Position numbers and translations under genes: made by a program. A DNA stretch of 64,000 bases from Thalassobius sp034670005 (GTDB lineage Bacteria; Pseudomonadota; Alphaproteobacteria; Rhodobacterales; Rhodobacteraceae): NCBI RefSeq assembly GCF_034670005.1, contig NZ_JAXMOH010000013.1:1-64000 (forward strand). Reading direction: 5' to 3'. Positions 41,908 through 50,367 of this stretch are shown here, one piece after another (the first letter of the stretch is position 1; each line of letters opens with the position of its first letter). The notes beneath the pieces were generated by a model that worked only from the letters and a program-made list of their open reading frames with translations, searched no databases and was not told the origin of the DNA.

Positions 41908-42425
41908 CAGATCTGTCCCTTCAAAACCAACGGCAACCCGGCCATCACGGTGACGACCAGATTGGCTTGGGCGGCAATGCGTTGGTTCAGTTTGCCCTGC
42001 GTCTCTCTGAACCTGCGTGCCAGCGCGTTTTCGGGAACCACAGACATTCCCACTTCGTTCGTCACCACCACGACCGGCGCGGCGCATTCTCTCAGCGCGG
42101 TGATGAAACGTTCCTCCTCGGTTGCCAGATCGGACCCTGCGAGCAGGTGATTGCTTAGCCACATCGTGGCGCAATCGAGCAAAACAACCTGACCTGAACG
42201 GGCGTTCGAAAGTGGTGTGACGATATCCAGCGGGGCTTCGATGGTTGACCAAGTGTTACCGCGCTGGTGCTGGTGCCGATGAATCTTGGCCTTCATTTCC
42301 TCATCCCAGGCCTGCGCCGTGGCGACATAGACTTTGTCATAACCACTTTGAATCACAGTATTTTCTGCCCAGTCTGATTTGCCAGACCCGGCTCCGCCCA
42401 ATACCAGCGTTAGTTTATTACGCAT
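41907..42425 (-). CDS. cobU: Adenosylcobinamide kinase/guanylyltransferase
   Basis: A 172-residue bifunctional enzyme (CobU/CobP) that phosphorylates adenosylcobinamide and attaches GMP in late cobalamin assembly. The P-loop GGAGSGKSDWAE is at the N-terminus, followed by VYVATAQAWDEEM, the His-rich HRHQHQRG loop, LLDCATMWLSN and VTNEVGMSVVPEN. The ATG at 42425 has AAGG upstream; an in-frame GTG at 42434 is an alternative. No other cobalamin gene is next to it except the coupled phosphatase, and I see no cobalamin riboswitch in the 110-bp leader. Confidence 0.92.
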   Translation of the reverse strand: MRNKLTLVLGGAGSGKSDWAENTVIQSGYDKVYVATAQAWDEEMKAKIHRHQHQRGNTWSTIEAPLDIVTPLSNARSGQVVLLDCATMWLSNHLLAGSDLATEEERFITALRECAAPVVVVTNEVGMSVVPENALARRFRETQGKLNQRIAAQANLVVTVMAGLPLVLKGQI

Positions 42426-42497
42426 TTTTTGCACACCTTATTGTGATCCGGCGCATATTGCGGTGCGTATCATTCCCGCTTGTAATGAAACAACCCT

Positions 42498-42513
42498 AAG
42501 CGCTGAGGCGCTT
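42498..42513 (+). other. Hairpin in rpoH leader
   Basis: AAGCGC (42498-42503) and GCGCTT (42508-42513) form a 6-bp stem with the loop TGAG, followed by TTAATTG. It lies 20 bases before the rpoH start codon, between divergent genes, so it belongs to the rpoH 5' leader or to its promoter. The stem is short and its meaning is uncertain. Confidence 0.35.
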
Positions 42514-42533
42514 TTAATTGCGGGGGAACTGGA

Positions 42534-43412
42534 ATGCCACTTGATGCACCAAATGACACCTCCCTGTCCCGCCAGGCCATGAAGGCCGAGCTTCTGGATG
42601 CGGAAACCGAACGACAACTGGCCATTGCATGGCGGGATCACCGGGACGAAGCCGCGCTTCATCGGTTGATAAATGCCTATATGCGATTGGCCATTTCCAT
42701 GGCGTCCAAATTCAAACGCTATGGCGCGCCCATGAACGACCTTATTCAAGAGGCGGGGCTGGGCCTGATGAAAGCTGCGGACAAATTCGACCCTGATCGC
42801 GGGGTGCGGTTTTCGACCTATGCGGTGTGGTGGATCAAAGCGTCGATTCAGGACTATGTTATGCGTAACTGGTCGATGGTACGCACCGGAACCACGTCGT
42901 CGCAAAAATCATTGTTTTTCAACCTGCGGCGGGTTCAGGCCCAGATGGAGCGCGAAACCCGCGCACGAGGCGAAGAACTGGACCGCTATCAGATGCGGCA
43001 AGCGATTTCGATGGAGATCGGCGTGCCCCTCCGTGATGTTGAAATGATGGAAGGCCGGTTGGCGGGATCCGATTTTTCGCTGAATGCGACTCAAAGCAGC
43101 GAAGACGAAGGCCGCGAATGGATCGATACGCTGGAAGACGATGGCGCGGGTGCGGCCGAAATTGTCGAGGATCGGCATGATACCAAGGCATTGCGTGAAT
43201 GGCTGGTCGATGCGATCGGTAGCCTGAATGAACGCGAACGGTTCATCATCCGCGAACGCAAGCTGCGAGAACAGCCACGCACACTTGAATCGCTTGGCGT
43301 CGAATTGAAACTCAGCAAGGAACGCGTACGCCAACTGGAAGCGGCAGCGCTGAAAAAGATGAAAAAGCGGCTGGAAGAAGAAAGCCGCGAGGTGCAAGAT
43401 TTCCTTCTATGA
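42534..43412 (+). CDS. rpoH: RNA polymerase sigma-32 (heat-shock sigma)
   Basis: A 292-residue RpoH-type sigma factor. Region 2 contains AYMRLAISMASKFKRYGAP, DLIQEAGLGLMKAADKFD and the FSTYAVWWIKASIQDYV promoter-melting segment. The RpoH box QKSLFFNLRR spans 124-133 and separates it from other group-2 sigmas. Region 4 ends with a helix-turn-helix (TLESLGVELKLSKERVRQLE). A strong GGGGGA ribosome binding site precedes the start. The next gene overlaps its stop (ATGA), so the ChaN-like protein is made with it. Confidence 0.94.
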   Translation: MPLDAPNDTSLSRQAMKAELLDAETERQLAIAWRDHRDEAALHRLINAYMRLAISMASKFKRYGAPMNDLIQEAGLGLMKAADKFDPDRGVRFSTYAVWWIKASIQDYVMRNWSMVRTGTTSSQKSLFFNLRRVQAQMERETRARGEELDRYQMRQAISMEIGVPLRDVEMMEGRLAGSDFSLNATQSSEDEGREWIDTLEDDGAGAAEIVEDRHDTKALREWLVDAIGSLNERERFIIRERKLREQPRTLESLGVELKLSKERVRQLEAAALKKMKKRLEEESREVQDFLL

Positions 43413-44212
43413 AGATTGTCGGTTTTGGACTTGGTTTGGCCGCGCTGCTGGCGCTGTCTGGGTTTGCGGTTGCCGACCCGGTCGAGGAACTGGTTCAGGA
43501 CCGCGATGTGGTGGTGTTGGGCGAGGTACATGATAACCCCGCTCATCACCGGGTGCAGGCGCGATTAGCCGGGGTCATTGGCCCTTCAGCGCTTGTTTTT
43601 GAAATGCTCACTGCCGATCAGGCGGCACGCATCACCGATGATTTGCGCACCGACGCTTCGGCATTGAAAACGGCGCTGGATTGGGACAACAGCGGCTGGC
43701 CCGATTTCGATATGTATTTCCAGATTATGCAAGCTGCGCCGAATGCCGCAATATATGGTGCCGCGATCCCGCGTACTGCAGCGCGCACGGCGATGAAGAC
43801 CGGGATCGAGCAAAGTTTTGGTCCGGAGGCATCGGACTACGGATTGGACCGGCCCCTGCCAGAAGATCAGCAAATCGTCCGCTTGGCGCTGCAACAAGAA
43901 GCGCATTGTAACGCTCTGCCCGAAGACATGTTACCGGTAATGGTCGAATTGCAGCGGTTGCGTGACGCCGAACTGGCGCGAGCAGCGAAGCGGGCGTTGG
44001 ATGCGACCGGCGGCCCGGTGGTGGTGATTACGGGTAACGGCCATGCCAGGGCCGATTGGGCGGTGCCGTTTTCGCTGCGAAAGCTTGTCGCCGGTCTGAA
44101 CGTGGTGACCATCGGACAATCCGAAGACGGTCAGAAACCCGATGGCGCGTTCGACGCGGTTCTCGATGCTCCTGCGGTGGACCGGCCCGATCCCTGTGAC
44201 GCGTTTCGCTAA
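43409..44212 (+). CDS. ChaN-like haem-binding protein
   Basis: A 267-residue exported protein of the ChaN/DUF399 family. It has a signal peptide (GFGLGLAALLALSGFAVA) but no lipobox Cys, so unlike typical ChaN it would be soluble. The family motif VVLGEVHDNPAHHR carries His residues that bind haem in Campylobacter ChaN. Further segments FEMLTADQAARI and VITGNGHARAD agree with the family. It overlaps rpoH by 4 bases (ATGA), implying co-expression with the heat-shock sigma factor, which is not an arrangement I know as standard. Confidence 0.8.
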   Translation: MKIVGFGLGLAALLALSGFAVADPVEELVQDRDVVVLGEVHDNPAHHRVQARLAGVIGPSALVFEMLTADQAARITDDLRTDASALKTALDWDNSGWPDFDMYFQIMQAAPNAAIYGAAIPRTAARTAMKTGIEQSFGPEASDYGLDRPLPEDQQIVRLALQQEAHCNALPEDMLPVMVELQRLRDAELARAAKRALDATGGPVVVITGNGHARADWAVPFSLRKLVAGLNVVTIGQSEDGQKPDGAFDAVLDAPAVDRPDPCDAFR

Positions 44213-44277
44213 CCCGCCCTTGTCTCTCTATCACGACATGCCTACTGTCCATCGCAACATAGATCGGGGGGGGTAGC

Positions 44278-45477
44278 ATGTTGAACGGCAAGCGCATTTT
44301 GTTGATCATCGGGGGCGGTATCGCAGCATTCAAAACGCCCGATCTTATCCGGCGGCTGCGCGAACGCGGGGCGGCTGTGACACCGGTGATGACCCGCGCC
44401 GCGCAGGAATTCGTGACCCCTCTGACGATTGCCTCGGTTTCAGGCGAAAAAACCTATACCGATCTGTTCGATCTGACGGACGAAGCCGAGATGGGCCATA
44501 TTCAGTTGTCGCGCCTTGCCGACTTGATCGTGGTGGCTCCTGCGACCGCCGATCTGATGGCCAAGATGGCGGGTGGGCACGCGAACGACATGGCTTCGAC
44601 GCTATTGTTGGCGACCGATACGCCGGTGATGATTGCGCCGGCAATGAATGTGCGGATGTGGGACCATCCCGCGACGCAACGTAATCTGGCTCAATTGCAG
44701 CGCGATGGGATCACCGTTCTGGGCCCGGACGAAGGCGATATGGCCTGCGGCGAATTCGGACCCGGACGCATGGTCGAACCGATGCAGATCGTCGAAGCGG
44801 CCAATACCGCGCTGTCCGATGGCCCGCTGAAGGGAAAACGGATTCTGGTGACATCAGGGCCGACCCATGAACCGATTGATCCGGTGCGCTACATCGCTAA
44901 CCGGTCCTCTGGGGCGCAAGGCACGGCGATTGCTCGGGCGCTTGCAGCCCTTGGAGCCGAGGTGGTTTTCGTTACCGGACCGGCGGATGTGCCGCCACCT
45001 GCCGGGGTCGAGGTGGTCGCGGTTCAAACCGCGCAACAGATGTTGGGCGCGGTACAAAACGCGTTGCCGGTCGACGTCGCGGTATTCGCAGCCGCAGTGG
45101 CCGATTGGCGGGTAGCATCGGCATCGTCGTCGAAGATCAAGAAACAAAACGGGCAATTGCCGGTGCTCGAATTCTCTGAAAATCCCGATATTCTGGCGAC
45201 GGTCAGTCAAATGAAATCGGGCCGCCCGGGATTGGTCGTTGGCTTTGCTGCGGAAACCGACGACGTGATCGCGCATGCGCAGGCCAAACGTGCCCGCAAG
45301 CAATGCGACTGGATCGTCGCCAATGATGTCAGCCCCGAAACCGGGATCATGGGCGGCAGTGAAAATGCCGTCATCCTGATCCGCGATGACAGGGTCGAAG
45401 AATGGCCAAGGCTGAGCAAGGAAGAAACCGCTAAACGGCTGGCGGCGCGAATCGCCGAAGCAGTGGGAGACGCATGA
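44278..45477 (+). CDS. coaBC: Phosphopantothenoylcysteine synthetase/decarboxylase
   Basis: A 399-residue bifunctional enzyme of coenzyme A synthesis. The N-terminal flavoprotein (CoaC, about 1-185) has the GGGIAAFKTPDLIRRL start, HIQLSRLADLIVVAPATAD and PAMNVRMW, the substrate clamp. The C-terminal CoaB part starts KRILVTSGPTHEPIDPVRYIAN, with AAVADWRVA and the later KIKK phosphate-binding segment. Length is typical. A long G-run ribosome binding site precedes the ATG. dut follows 1 bp after the stop and moeB after that, so a three-gene operon is likely. Confidence 0.95.
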   Translation: MLNGKRILLIIGGGIAAFKTPDLIRRLRERGAAVTPVMTRAAQEFVTPLTIASVSGEKTYTDLFDLTDEAEMGHIQLSRLADLIVVAPATADLMAKMAGGHANDMASTLLLATDTPVMIAPAMNVRMWDHPATQRNLAQLQRDGITVLGPDEGDMACGEFGPGRMVEPMQIVEAANTALSDGPLKGKRILVTSGPTHEPIDPVRYIANRSSGAQGTAIARALAALGAEVVFVTGPADVPPPAGVEVVAVQTAQQMLGAVQNALPVDVAVFAAAVADWRVASASSSKIKKQNGQLPVLEFSENPDILATVSQMKSGRPGLVVGFAAETDDVIAHAQAKRARKQCDWIVANDVSPETGIMGGSENAVILIRDDRVEEWPRLSKEETAKRLAARIAEAVGDA

Positions 45478-45478
45478 G

Positions 45479-45943
45479 ATGGTGCAAATCTCTGTAATCT
45501 GGGATCAGGGTGCAGATCGGGCGTTACCCTTGCCCGACTATGCGACCCCAGGGGCGGCCGGGGCAGATATCCGTGCCAATTTCGCCCCGGATTTCCGCGA
45601 AGAAGGTATGACCATAGCGCCGGGATTCCGGGCGATGATTCAGACCGGGCTCCGGTTCGAAATCCCCGAAGGCTATGAGGTGCAGATCCGACCGCGTTCG
45701 GGTTTGGCGCTGAAACATGGGATCACCATTCCCAACAGTCCCGGTACCATCGACAGCGACTATCGTGGCCCCATCGGGGTGATCCTTTACAATGCCAGCA
45801 ATCAACCCTTCCACGTCGCCCATGGTGACCGGGTCGCGCAAATGGTCGTTGCGCCGGTGGTGCGGGCACAATTTGTTATCACTGACAGCCTGAACGATAC
45901 CGACCGGGGTGAGGGCGGGTTCGGGTCGACCGGGCACGGCTGA
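45479..45943 (+). CDS. dut: dUTP diphosphatase
   Basis: A 154-residue trimeric dUTPase that removes dUTP and supplies dUMP. The five conserved motifs are visible: PGAAGADIRA, RPRSGLALKHGI, GTIDSDYRGPIGVI, the middle GDRVAQMVVAP, and the C-terminal RGEGGFGSTGHG arm that closes over the active site. Length matches bacterial enzymes. It is separated from coaBC by one base and its stop overlaps the next start (TGATG), so translation is coupled in series. The coaBC-dut pairing is common in proteobacteria. Confidence 0.96.
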   Translation: MVQISVIWDQGADRALPLPDYATPGAAGADIRANFAPDFREEGMTIAPGFRAMIQTGLRFEIPEGYEVQIRPRSGLALKHGITIPNSPGTIDSDYRGPIGVILYNASNQPFHVAHGDRVAQMVVAPVVRAQFVITDSLNDTDRGEGGFGSTGHG

Positions 45944-46995
45944 TGGGTCTGGTTCTGATCATCGCGGCGGCGCTTTGGGGGATCTGTGCGGTGTTGAAAA
46001 TACCGTATGCGCTGCGCGGGTTGATGATCGGGCTTCTATGGCTTGCGGTCATCCTTTTGCATCTTTTGCTTCCTGATGGGAACGCGCTGAGACAAGCCAC
46101 GGGCGGGTCTGCCGCGCCCTGGCTCTTGCTGGGTGGTCTTGCCTTGCTGATACTGATTTACCGCGAAGCGCTGAAATGGGCCCGTAGCCGGGCACAGCCT
46201 GAACAGCAGACGAAACCAAATACTGCACGCAGCTTCAGCGAAACCGAACTTAACCGCTATGCCCGCCATATCGTGATGCGCGAAATTGGCGGCCCCGGAC
46301 AGAAGAAGCTGAAAAAGGCGCGCGTTCTGGTGATCGGTGCCGGTGGGTTGGGGTCGCCTGCGTTGTTGTATCTGGCGGCGGCGGGGGTCGGCACCATCGG
46401 TGTGATCGACGATGACGAGGTCGACAATTCCAACCTGCAGAGGCAAGTGATCCACCGCGATACCGATATCGGCAGCGCCAAGGTTTTTTCCGCCAAGGCA
46501 GCGATGGAAGGGCAGAATCCCTTTGTGACGGTGCGCCCATACAAGCGGCGACTGGAACCGGAAATGGCAGCAGAGCTGTTTGCTGACTATGATCTGATCC
46601 TCGATGGTACCGACAATTTTACCACCCGCTATTTGTCCAACGCGATGGCGGTGAAACTTGATAAACCTCTGATTTCCGGCGCCCTGTCCCAATGGGAAGG
46701 ACAGTTGAGCGTTTTTGATCCGGCGACCTCGGGTCCCTGCTACCAATGCATTTTTCCCGAAGCGCCCGCACCCGGCCTCGCCCCGTCCTGCGCCGAGGCA
46801 GGGGTGATCGGGCCCTTGCCTGGCGTGGTGGGCGCGATGATGGCGGTAGAGGCGATCAAAGTGATCACCGGTGCCGGTGCGGCGTTGCGCAGTGAAATGC
46901 TGATCTATGACGCGCTGTGGGGCGAAACCCGCAAGATCAGGTTGAAGAAGCGCGACGACTGCCCGGTCTGCGGCGGGCTTCAAGACCCTCAGTAG
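45943..46995 (+). CDS. MoeB/ThiF-type E1 enzyme with N-terminal membrane anchor
   Basis: A 350-residue protein. Residues 1-85 contain three hydrophobic helices (about 2-18, 25-43, 58-74), an unusual addition to this family. From residue 100 it is a MoeB/ThiF adenylating domain: GAGGLGS at 132-138, Asp156 for ribose binding, R167 in NLQRQVI, and DGTDNFTTRY. Zinc ligands are Cys266/269 and Cys340/343, and SCAEAGVIGPLPG holds a candidate transfer cysteine (Cys283). It would activate a sulfur-carrier protein such as MoaD or ThiS, here at the membrane. It overlaps the dut stop by one base. Confidence 0.86.
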   Translation: MGLVLIIAAALWGICAVLKIPYALRGLMIGLLWLAVILLHLLLPDGNALRQATGGSAAPWLLLGGLALLILIYREALKWARSRAQPEQQTKPNTARSFSETELNRYARHIVMREIGGPGQKKLKKARVLVIGAGGLGSPALLYLAAAGVGTIGVIDDDEVDNSNLQRQVIHRDTDIGSAKVFSAKAAMEGQNPFVTVRPYKRRLEPEMAAELFADYDLILDGTDNFTTRYLSNAMAVKLDKPLISGALSQWEGQLSVFDPATSGPCYQCIFPEAPAPGLAPSCAEAGVIGPLPGVVGAMMAVEAIKVITGAGAALRSEMLIYDALWGETRKIRLKKRDDCPVCGGLQDPQ

Positions 46996-47108
46996 CGTAT
47001 CCCACGGGGCGTTGACGTTGCAGGTGACGGTGATGCAATCCGCGTGAAAGAACAGGGCTGGAAGTCGGAAAACATCGGGCCTACCCTGCCGGGCAAAGGA
47101 GACCTTTC

Positions 47109-49121
47109 ATGACCAACCCGCTTCTGTCCCAATGGGATACGCCGTTCGAAATAGCCCCGTTCAACCGGATCGAAGACACCGATTTCGCCCCTGCTTTCAA
47201 GCAGGCCCTGGCCGAGCATAATGCCGAAATCGCCGCGATTGCAGGCAATGCCGAAGCCCCGACATTCGCCAACACGATTGAAGCACTGGAAGCCGCAGGC
47301 GACGCACTGCACAAGGTTCTGTCGGTTTTCTACACGGTGGCGGGGGCTGACAGTAATCCCGAGCGCGAAAAATTGCAGCGCGATTTTTCCCCCAAACTTG
47401 CGGCGCATTATGCGGCGATTTCGTCGAATAAGGCGCTGTTTCAGCGGGTGGAGGATCTGTGGCTGCGCAAGGATGAACTGGGGCTGAGCGCGGAACAGGA
47501 ACGGGTCCTGATGCTGACCCGCCGCGGTTTTGTGCGCGCTGGCGCAGCGCTGGAAGGCGACGCAGATACACGAATGGCCGCGATCAAGGGGCGGCTGGCG
47601 ACTTTGGGCACAGAGTTCACCCAGAACCTGTTGGCCGATGAACGCGACTGGTTCATGGAAGTGGCCGAGGACGACCTTGAAGGCCTGCCTGATTTCGTAA
47701 CGGGTGCGATGCGTGCAGCAGGGGCGGAAAAGGGTGTTGATGGTCCGATTGTCACCACCTCGCGGTCGATCATAACGCCATTCCTGCAGTTTTCGCCGCG
47801 CCGCAATTTGCGCGAAAAAGCCTACAAGGCTTTCGTGTCGCGCGGGGCAAATGGCGGCGATCATGATAATCGCGACATCGCTGCCGAAATTCTGAAGCTG
47901 CGTGAAGAACGTGCCAAGCTTTTGGGTTACGACAATTTCGCCGCCTACAAGCTGGAAACCGAAATGGCGAAGACACCGGAAAAGGTGGAAGAGCTTTTGC
48001 TGGCGGTCTGGCAACCGGCCAAAGCGCGGGCGGAAGAAGACGCCAAGGTGCTTGAGACGATGATGCACGAGGACGGCATCAACGGCGATCTGGAGGCCTG
48101 GGATTGGCATTACTACGCAGCCCGTCGGCGCAAGGCGGAACACGACCTGGACGAGGCGGCGCTGAAACCCTACCTGCAGCTCGACCGGATGATCGAGGCC
48201 GCCTTTGCCTGCGCCAACCGATTGTTTGGGCTGGAATTCGCGCCGCTTGACGTGGCGCTTTACCATCCCGATTGCCGCGCCTGGGACGTCACCCGGAACG
48301 GCAAGCACATTGCGGTCTTCATCGGCGATTACTTCGCGCGCGGATCGAAACGGTCGGGCGCATGGTGTTCGGCGATGCGGGCGCAGGCAAAGTTCCCGAA
48401 GGAACAGGCACCGGTCGTCATCAATGTCTGCAACTTCGCCAAGGCCGACCCGGCGCTGTTGTCCTATGACGATGCGCGCACTCTGTTCCACGAATTTGGC
48501 CACGCGCTGCACCAAATGCTGTCTGATGTGACCTATGAAAGCATCTCGGGCACTTCGGTGGCGCGGGACTTCGTCGAATTGCCGAGCCAGCTTTTCGAGC
48601 ATTGGCTGGAAGTGCCTGAAGTGCTGGAAGAATTCGCCACCCATGCCGAAACCAATGAGCCGATGCCCAAGACGATGCTGGACAAGGTGCTTGGCGCGGC
48701 GAATTTCGATCAGGGGTTCCAGACGGTGGAATATGTCGCCTCGGCCCTGGTCGATCTTGAATTCCACAAGGGTGCAGCACCGGCCGATCCGATGGCGATG
48801 CAGGCCGATGTTCTGGACCGTCTGGGCATGCCAAAACAGATCGCCATGCGTCATGCGACGCCGCAATTCGCCCATGTGTTTTCCGGCGACGGCTACAGTT
48901 CAGGTTATTATAGCTATATGTGGTCGGAGGTGATGGATGCCGACGCGTTTGAAGCCTTCGAAGAGGCGGGAGATCCGTTCGATCCCGAAATGGCCCGCGC
49001 ACTGGAGGACAATATCCTGTCCACCGGTGGGTCCCGTGAGGCGGAAGAGCTTTATACCGCCTTCCGTGGCCGGATGCCGGGGGTCGAGGCGCTGCTCAAA
49101 GGGCGCGGGTTGGCGGCATGA
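47109..49121 (+). CDS. M3-family oligopeptidase (PrlC/Dcp-like)
   Basis: A 670-residue cytosolic zinc metallopeptidase of the thimet oligopeptidase family. The HEFGH motif at 461-465 (LFHEFGHALHQML) provides two ligands, and the helix with DFVELPSQLFEHW contains the third Glu. The C-terminal GYSSGYYSYMWSEVMDADAF segment is substrate-binding in the family. It probably clears small peptides; PrlC and Dcp types cannot be separated on inspection. A strong AAAGGAG precedes the ATG. The following FAD oxidoreductase start overlaps its stop by 4 bases. Confidence 0.94.
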   Translation: MTNPLLSQWDTPFEIAPFNRIEDTDFAPAFKQALAEHNAEIAAIAGNAEAPTFANTIEALEAAGDALHKVLSVFYTVAGADSNPEREKLQRDFSPKLAAHYAAISSNKALFQRVEDLWLRKDELGLSAEQERVLMLTRRGFVRAGAALEGDADTRMAAIKGRLATLGTEFTQNLLADERDWFMEVAEDDLEGLPDFVTGAMRAAGAEKGVDGPIVTTSRSIITPFLQFSPRRNLREKAYKAFVSRGANGGDHDNRDIAAEILKLREERAKLLGYDNFAAYKLETEMAKTPEKVEELLLAVWQPAKARAEEDAKVLETMMHEDGINGDLEAWDWHYYAARRRKAEHDLDEAALKPYLQLDRMIEAAFACANRLFGLEFAPLDVALYHPDCRAWDVTRNGKHIAVFIGDYFARGSKRSGAWCSAMRAQAKFPKEQAPVVINVCNFAKADPALLSYDDARTLFHEFGHALHQMLSDVTYESISGTSVARDFVELPSQLFEHWLEVPEVLEEFATHAETNEPMPKTMLDKVLGAANFDQGFQTVEYVASALVDLEFHKGAAPADPMAMQADVLDRLGMPKQIAMRHATPQFAHVFSGDGYSSGYYSYMWSEVMDADAFEAFEEAGDPFDPEMARALEDNILSTGGSREAEELYTAFRGRMPGVEALLKGRGLAA

Positions 49122-50221
49122 AGGGCGCGGATGTCATCGTCATCGGCGGCGGTATCGCCGGGGTCAGCGCTGCCGCGATGCTGGCTGAACATATGTCGGT
49201 TCTGCTGCTCGAAGCGGAACCGCGCACGGGGTATCATTCCACCGGACGATCGGCGGCGATTTTCATTCGGAATTACGGTAACGCGACGCTGCGCGCCCTG
49301 AACGCGGCCTCGGCACCATTCATGGAATCCCCCGACGGGGTCGCGGACAGTTCCCTGTTGTCGCCGCGTGGCGAATTGCTTCTGGCGGACGAGGAAGAAC
49401 TGGATGACCTCGACGCCTATGTCGCGGCGGCGACCGGAATGGAAATACTAAGTCCGGCGCAGGCGGTGGAACTGGTGCCTATCTTGCGCCCGGACCGCAT
49501 CGTCCGGGCGGCCATCGAATGGGACGCGCAGGATATTGACGTGGACCGCATGCTGTCGGGCTATGCGCGGCTGCTGACGGTGCGTGGTGGGCAGATCGTG
49601 ACCGGGGCGCAGGTGACGGCGTTGCGGCGCAATAGCGATGCCTGGCAGGTCAGTGCGGGCGGCGTGGAATACAGCGCCCCCATCGTGGTGAACGCCGCTG
49701 GAGCCTGGGCCGGCGCGGTGGCAACGATGGCTGGGGCGTCGCCCATCGGGGTGCAGCCGATGCGCCGCTCGGCGGCGATCCTGCCTGCCCCGGATGACCA
49801 TGATGTTCGTCGCTGGCCGCTCTTCGGCAGTATCTCTGAACAGTGGTATGCAAAACCGGAAGCTGGCAAGCTGATGGTCAGCCCGGCAGATGAAGACCCG
49901 GTCGACGCGCATGACGCCTGGGCCGACGACATGGTGCTGGCCGAAGGGATGTACCGTTTCGAACAGGCGGTCACCATGCCCGTCACGCGGGTTGAACACA
50001 GCTGGGCCGGGCTGCGTAGCTTTGCGCCCGACAGGACCCCTCTGGCTGGTTTCGATCCGCAGGCCGAGGGATTTTTCTGGCTTGCTGGACAGGGCGGTTA
50101 CGGCGTTCAAACTGCCCCTGCTTTGTCGCAACTGACCGCCGCGTTGATTGTCGGCCATCGCCCGGATGTTTCGCCGGAGGTTGTTGCGGCTCTCGATCCG
50201 AAACGGTTCTTGATCACGTAA
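49118..50221 (+). CDS. FAD-dependent amino-acid oxidase-like enzyme
   Basis: A 367-residue oxidoreductase of the D-amino-acid/glycine oxidase (DadA/SoxB) family. The dinucleotide-binding GGGIAGVSAAAMLAE follows the start, and E34 in LLLEAEPRTG is the expected ribose acidic residue. STGRSAAIFIRNYG, NAAGAWAGAV and GLRSFAPDRTPLAGF further identify the group, and WLAGQGGYGVQTAPAL is the C-terminal FAD-binding motif. The amine substrate is unknown. It overlaps the peptidase by ATGA. A possible link is use of amino acids released from peptides. Confidence 0.87.
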   Translation: MKGADVIVIGGGIAGVSAAAMLAEHMSVLLLEAEPRTGYHSTGRSAAIFIRNYGNATLRALNAASAPFMESPDGVADSSLLSPRGELLLADEEELDDLDAYVAAATGMEILSPAQAVELVPILRPDRIVRAAIEWDAQDIDVDRMLSGYARLLTVRGGQIVTGAQVTALRRNSDAWQVSAGGVEYSAPIVVNAAGAWAGAVATMAGASPIGVQPMRRSAAILPAPDDHDVRRWPLFGSISEQWYAKPEAGKLMVSPADEDPVDAHDAWADDMVLAEGMYRFEQAVTMPVTRVEHSWAGLRSFAPDRTPLAGFDPQAEGFFWLAGQGGYGVQTAPALSQLTAALIVGHRPDVSPEVVAALDPKRFLIT

Positions 50222-50229
50222 AGCAGGGA

Positions 50230-50246
50230 GGGGGGACTGTCCCCTC
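50230..50246 (+). terminator. Candidate terminator after FAD oxidoreductase gene
   Basis: A 7-bp stem (50230-50236 with 50240-50246, GGGGGGA to TCCCCTC with one G-U pair) has the loop CTG and is followed by TGTTG. It begins 8 bp after the stop at 50221. It is compact but the T-run is poor. Confidence 0.45.
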
Positions 50247-50367
50247 TGTTGAGCGTTGATATTTACGCAGCGCTTCTTTTCGTGCTGGGCGTTATCCAGC
50301 CCGTGGTTCGGAAAGCAATCTCAAAATGGAAATTGGATGCGGTTCTAGACCGGTGTTCTGCCGCTGT

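Noticed and set aside
42426..42533. Cobalamin riboswitch upstream of cobU
   Set aside because: The gap is too short for the element and no B12-box-like sequence is visible.
46989..48875. A 628-codon frame on the minus strand opposite the M3 peptidase
   Set aside because: The M3 peptidase with HEFGH and strong ribosome binding site explains the DNA. The opposite frame is rich in His/Arg/Gln in the manner of antisense shadows.
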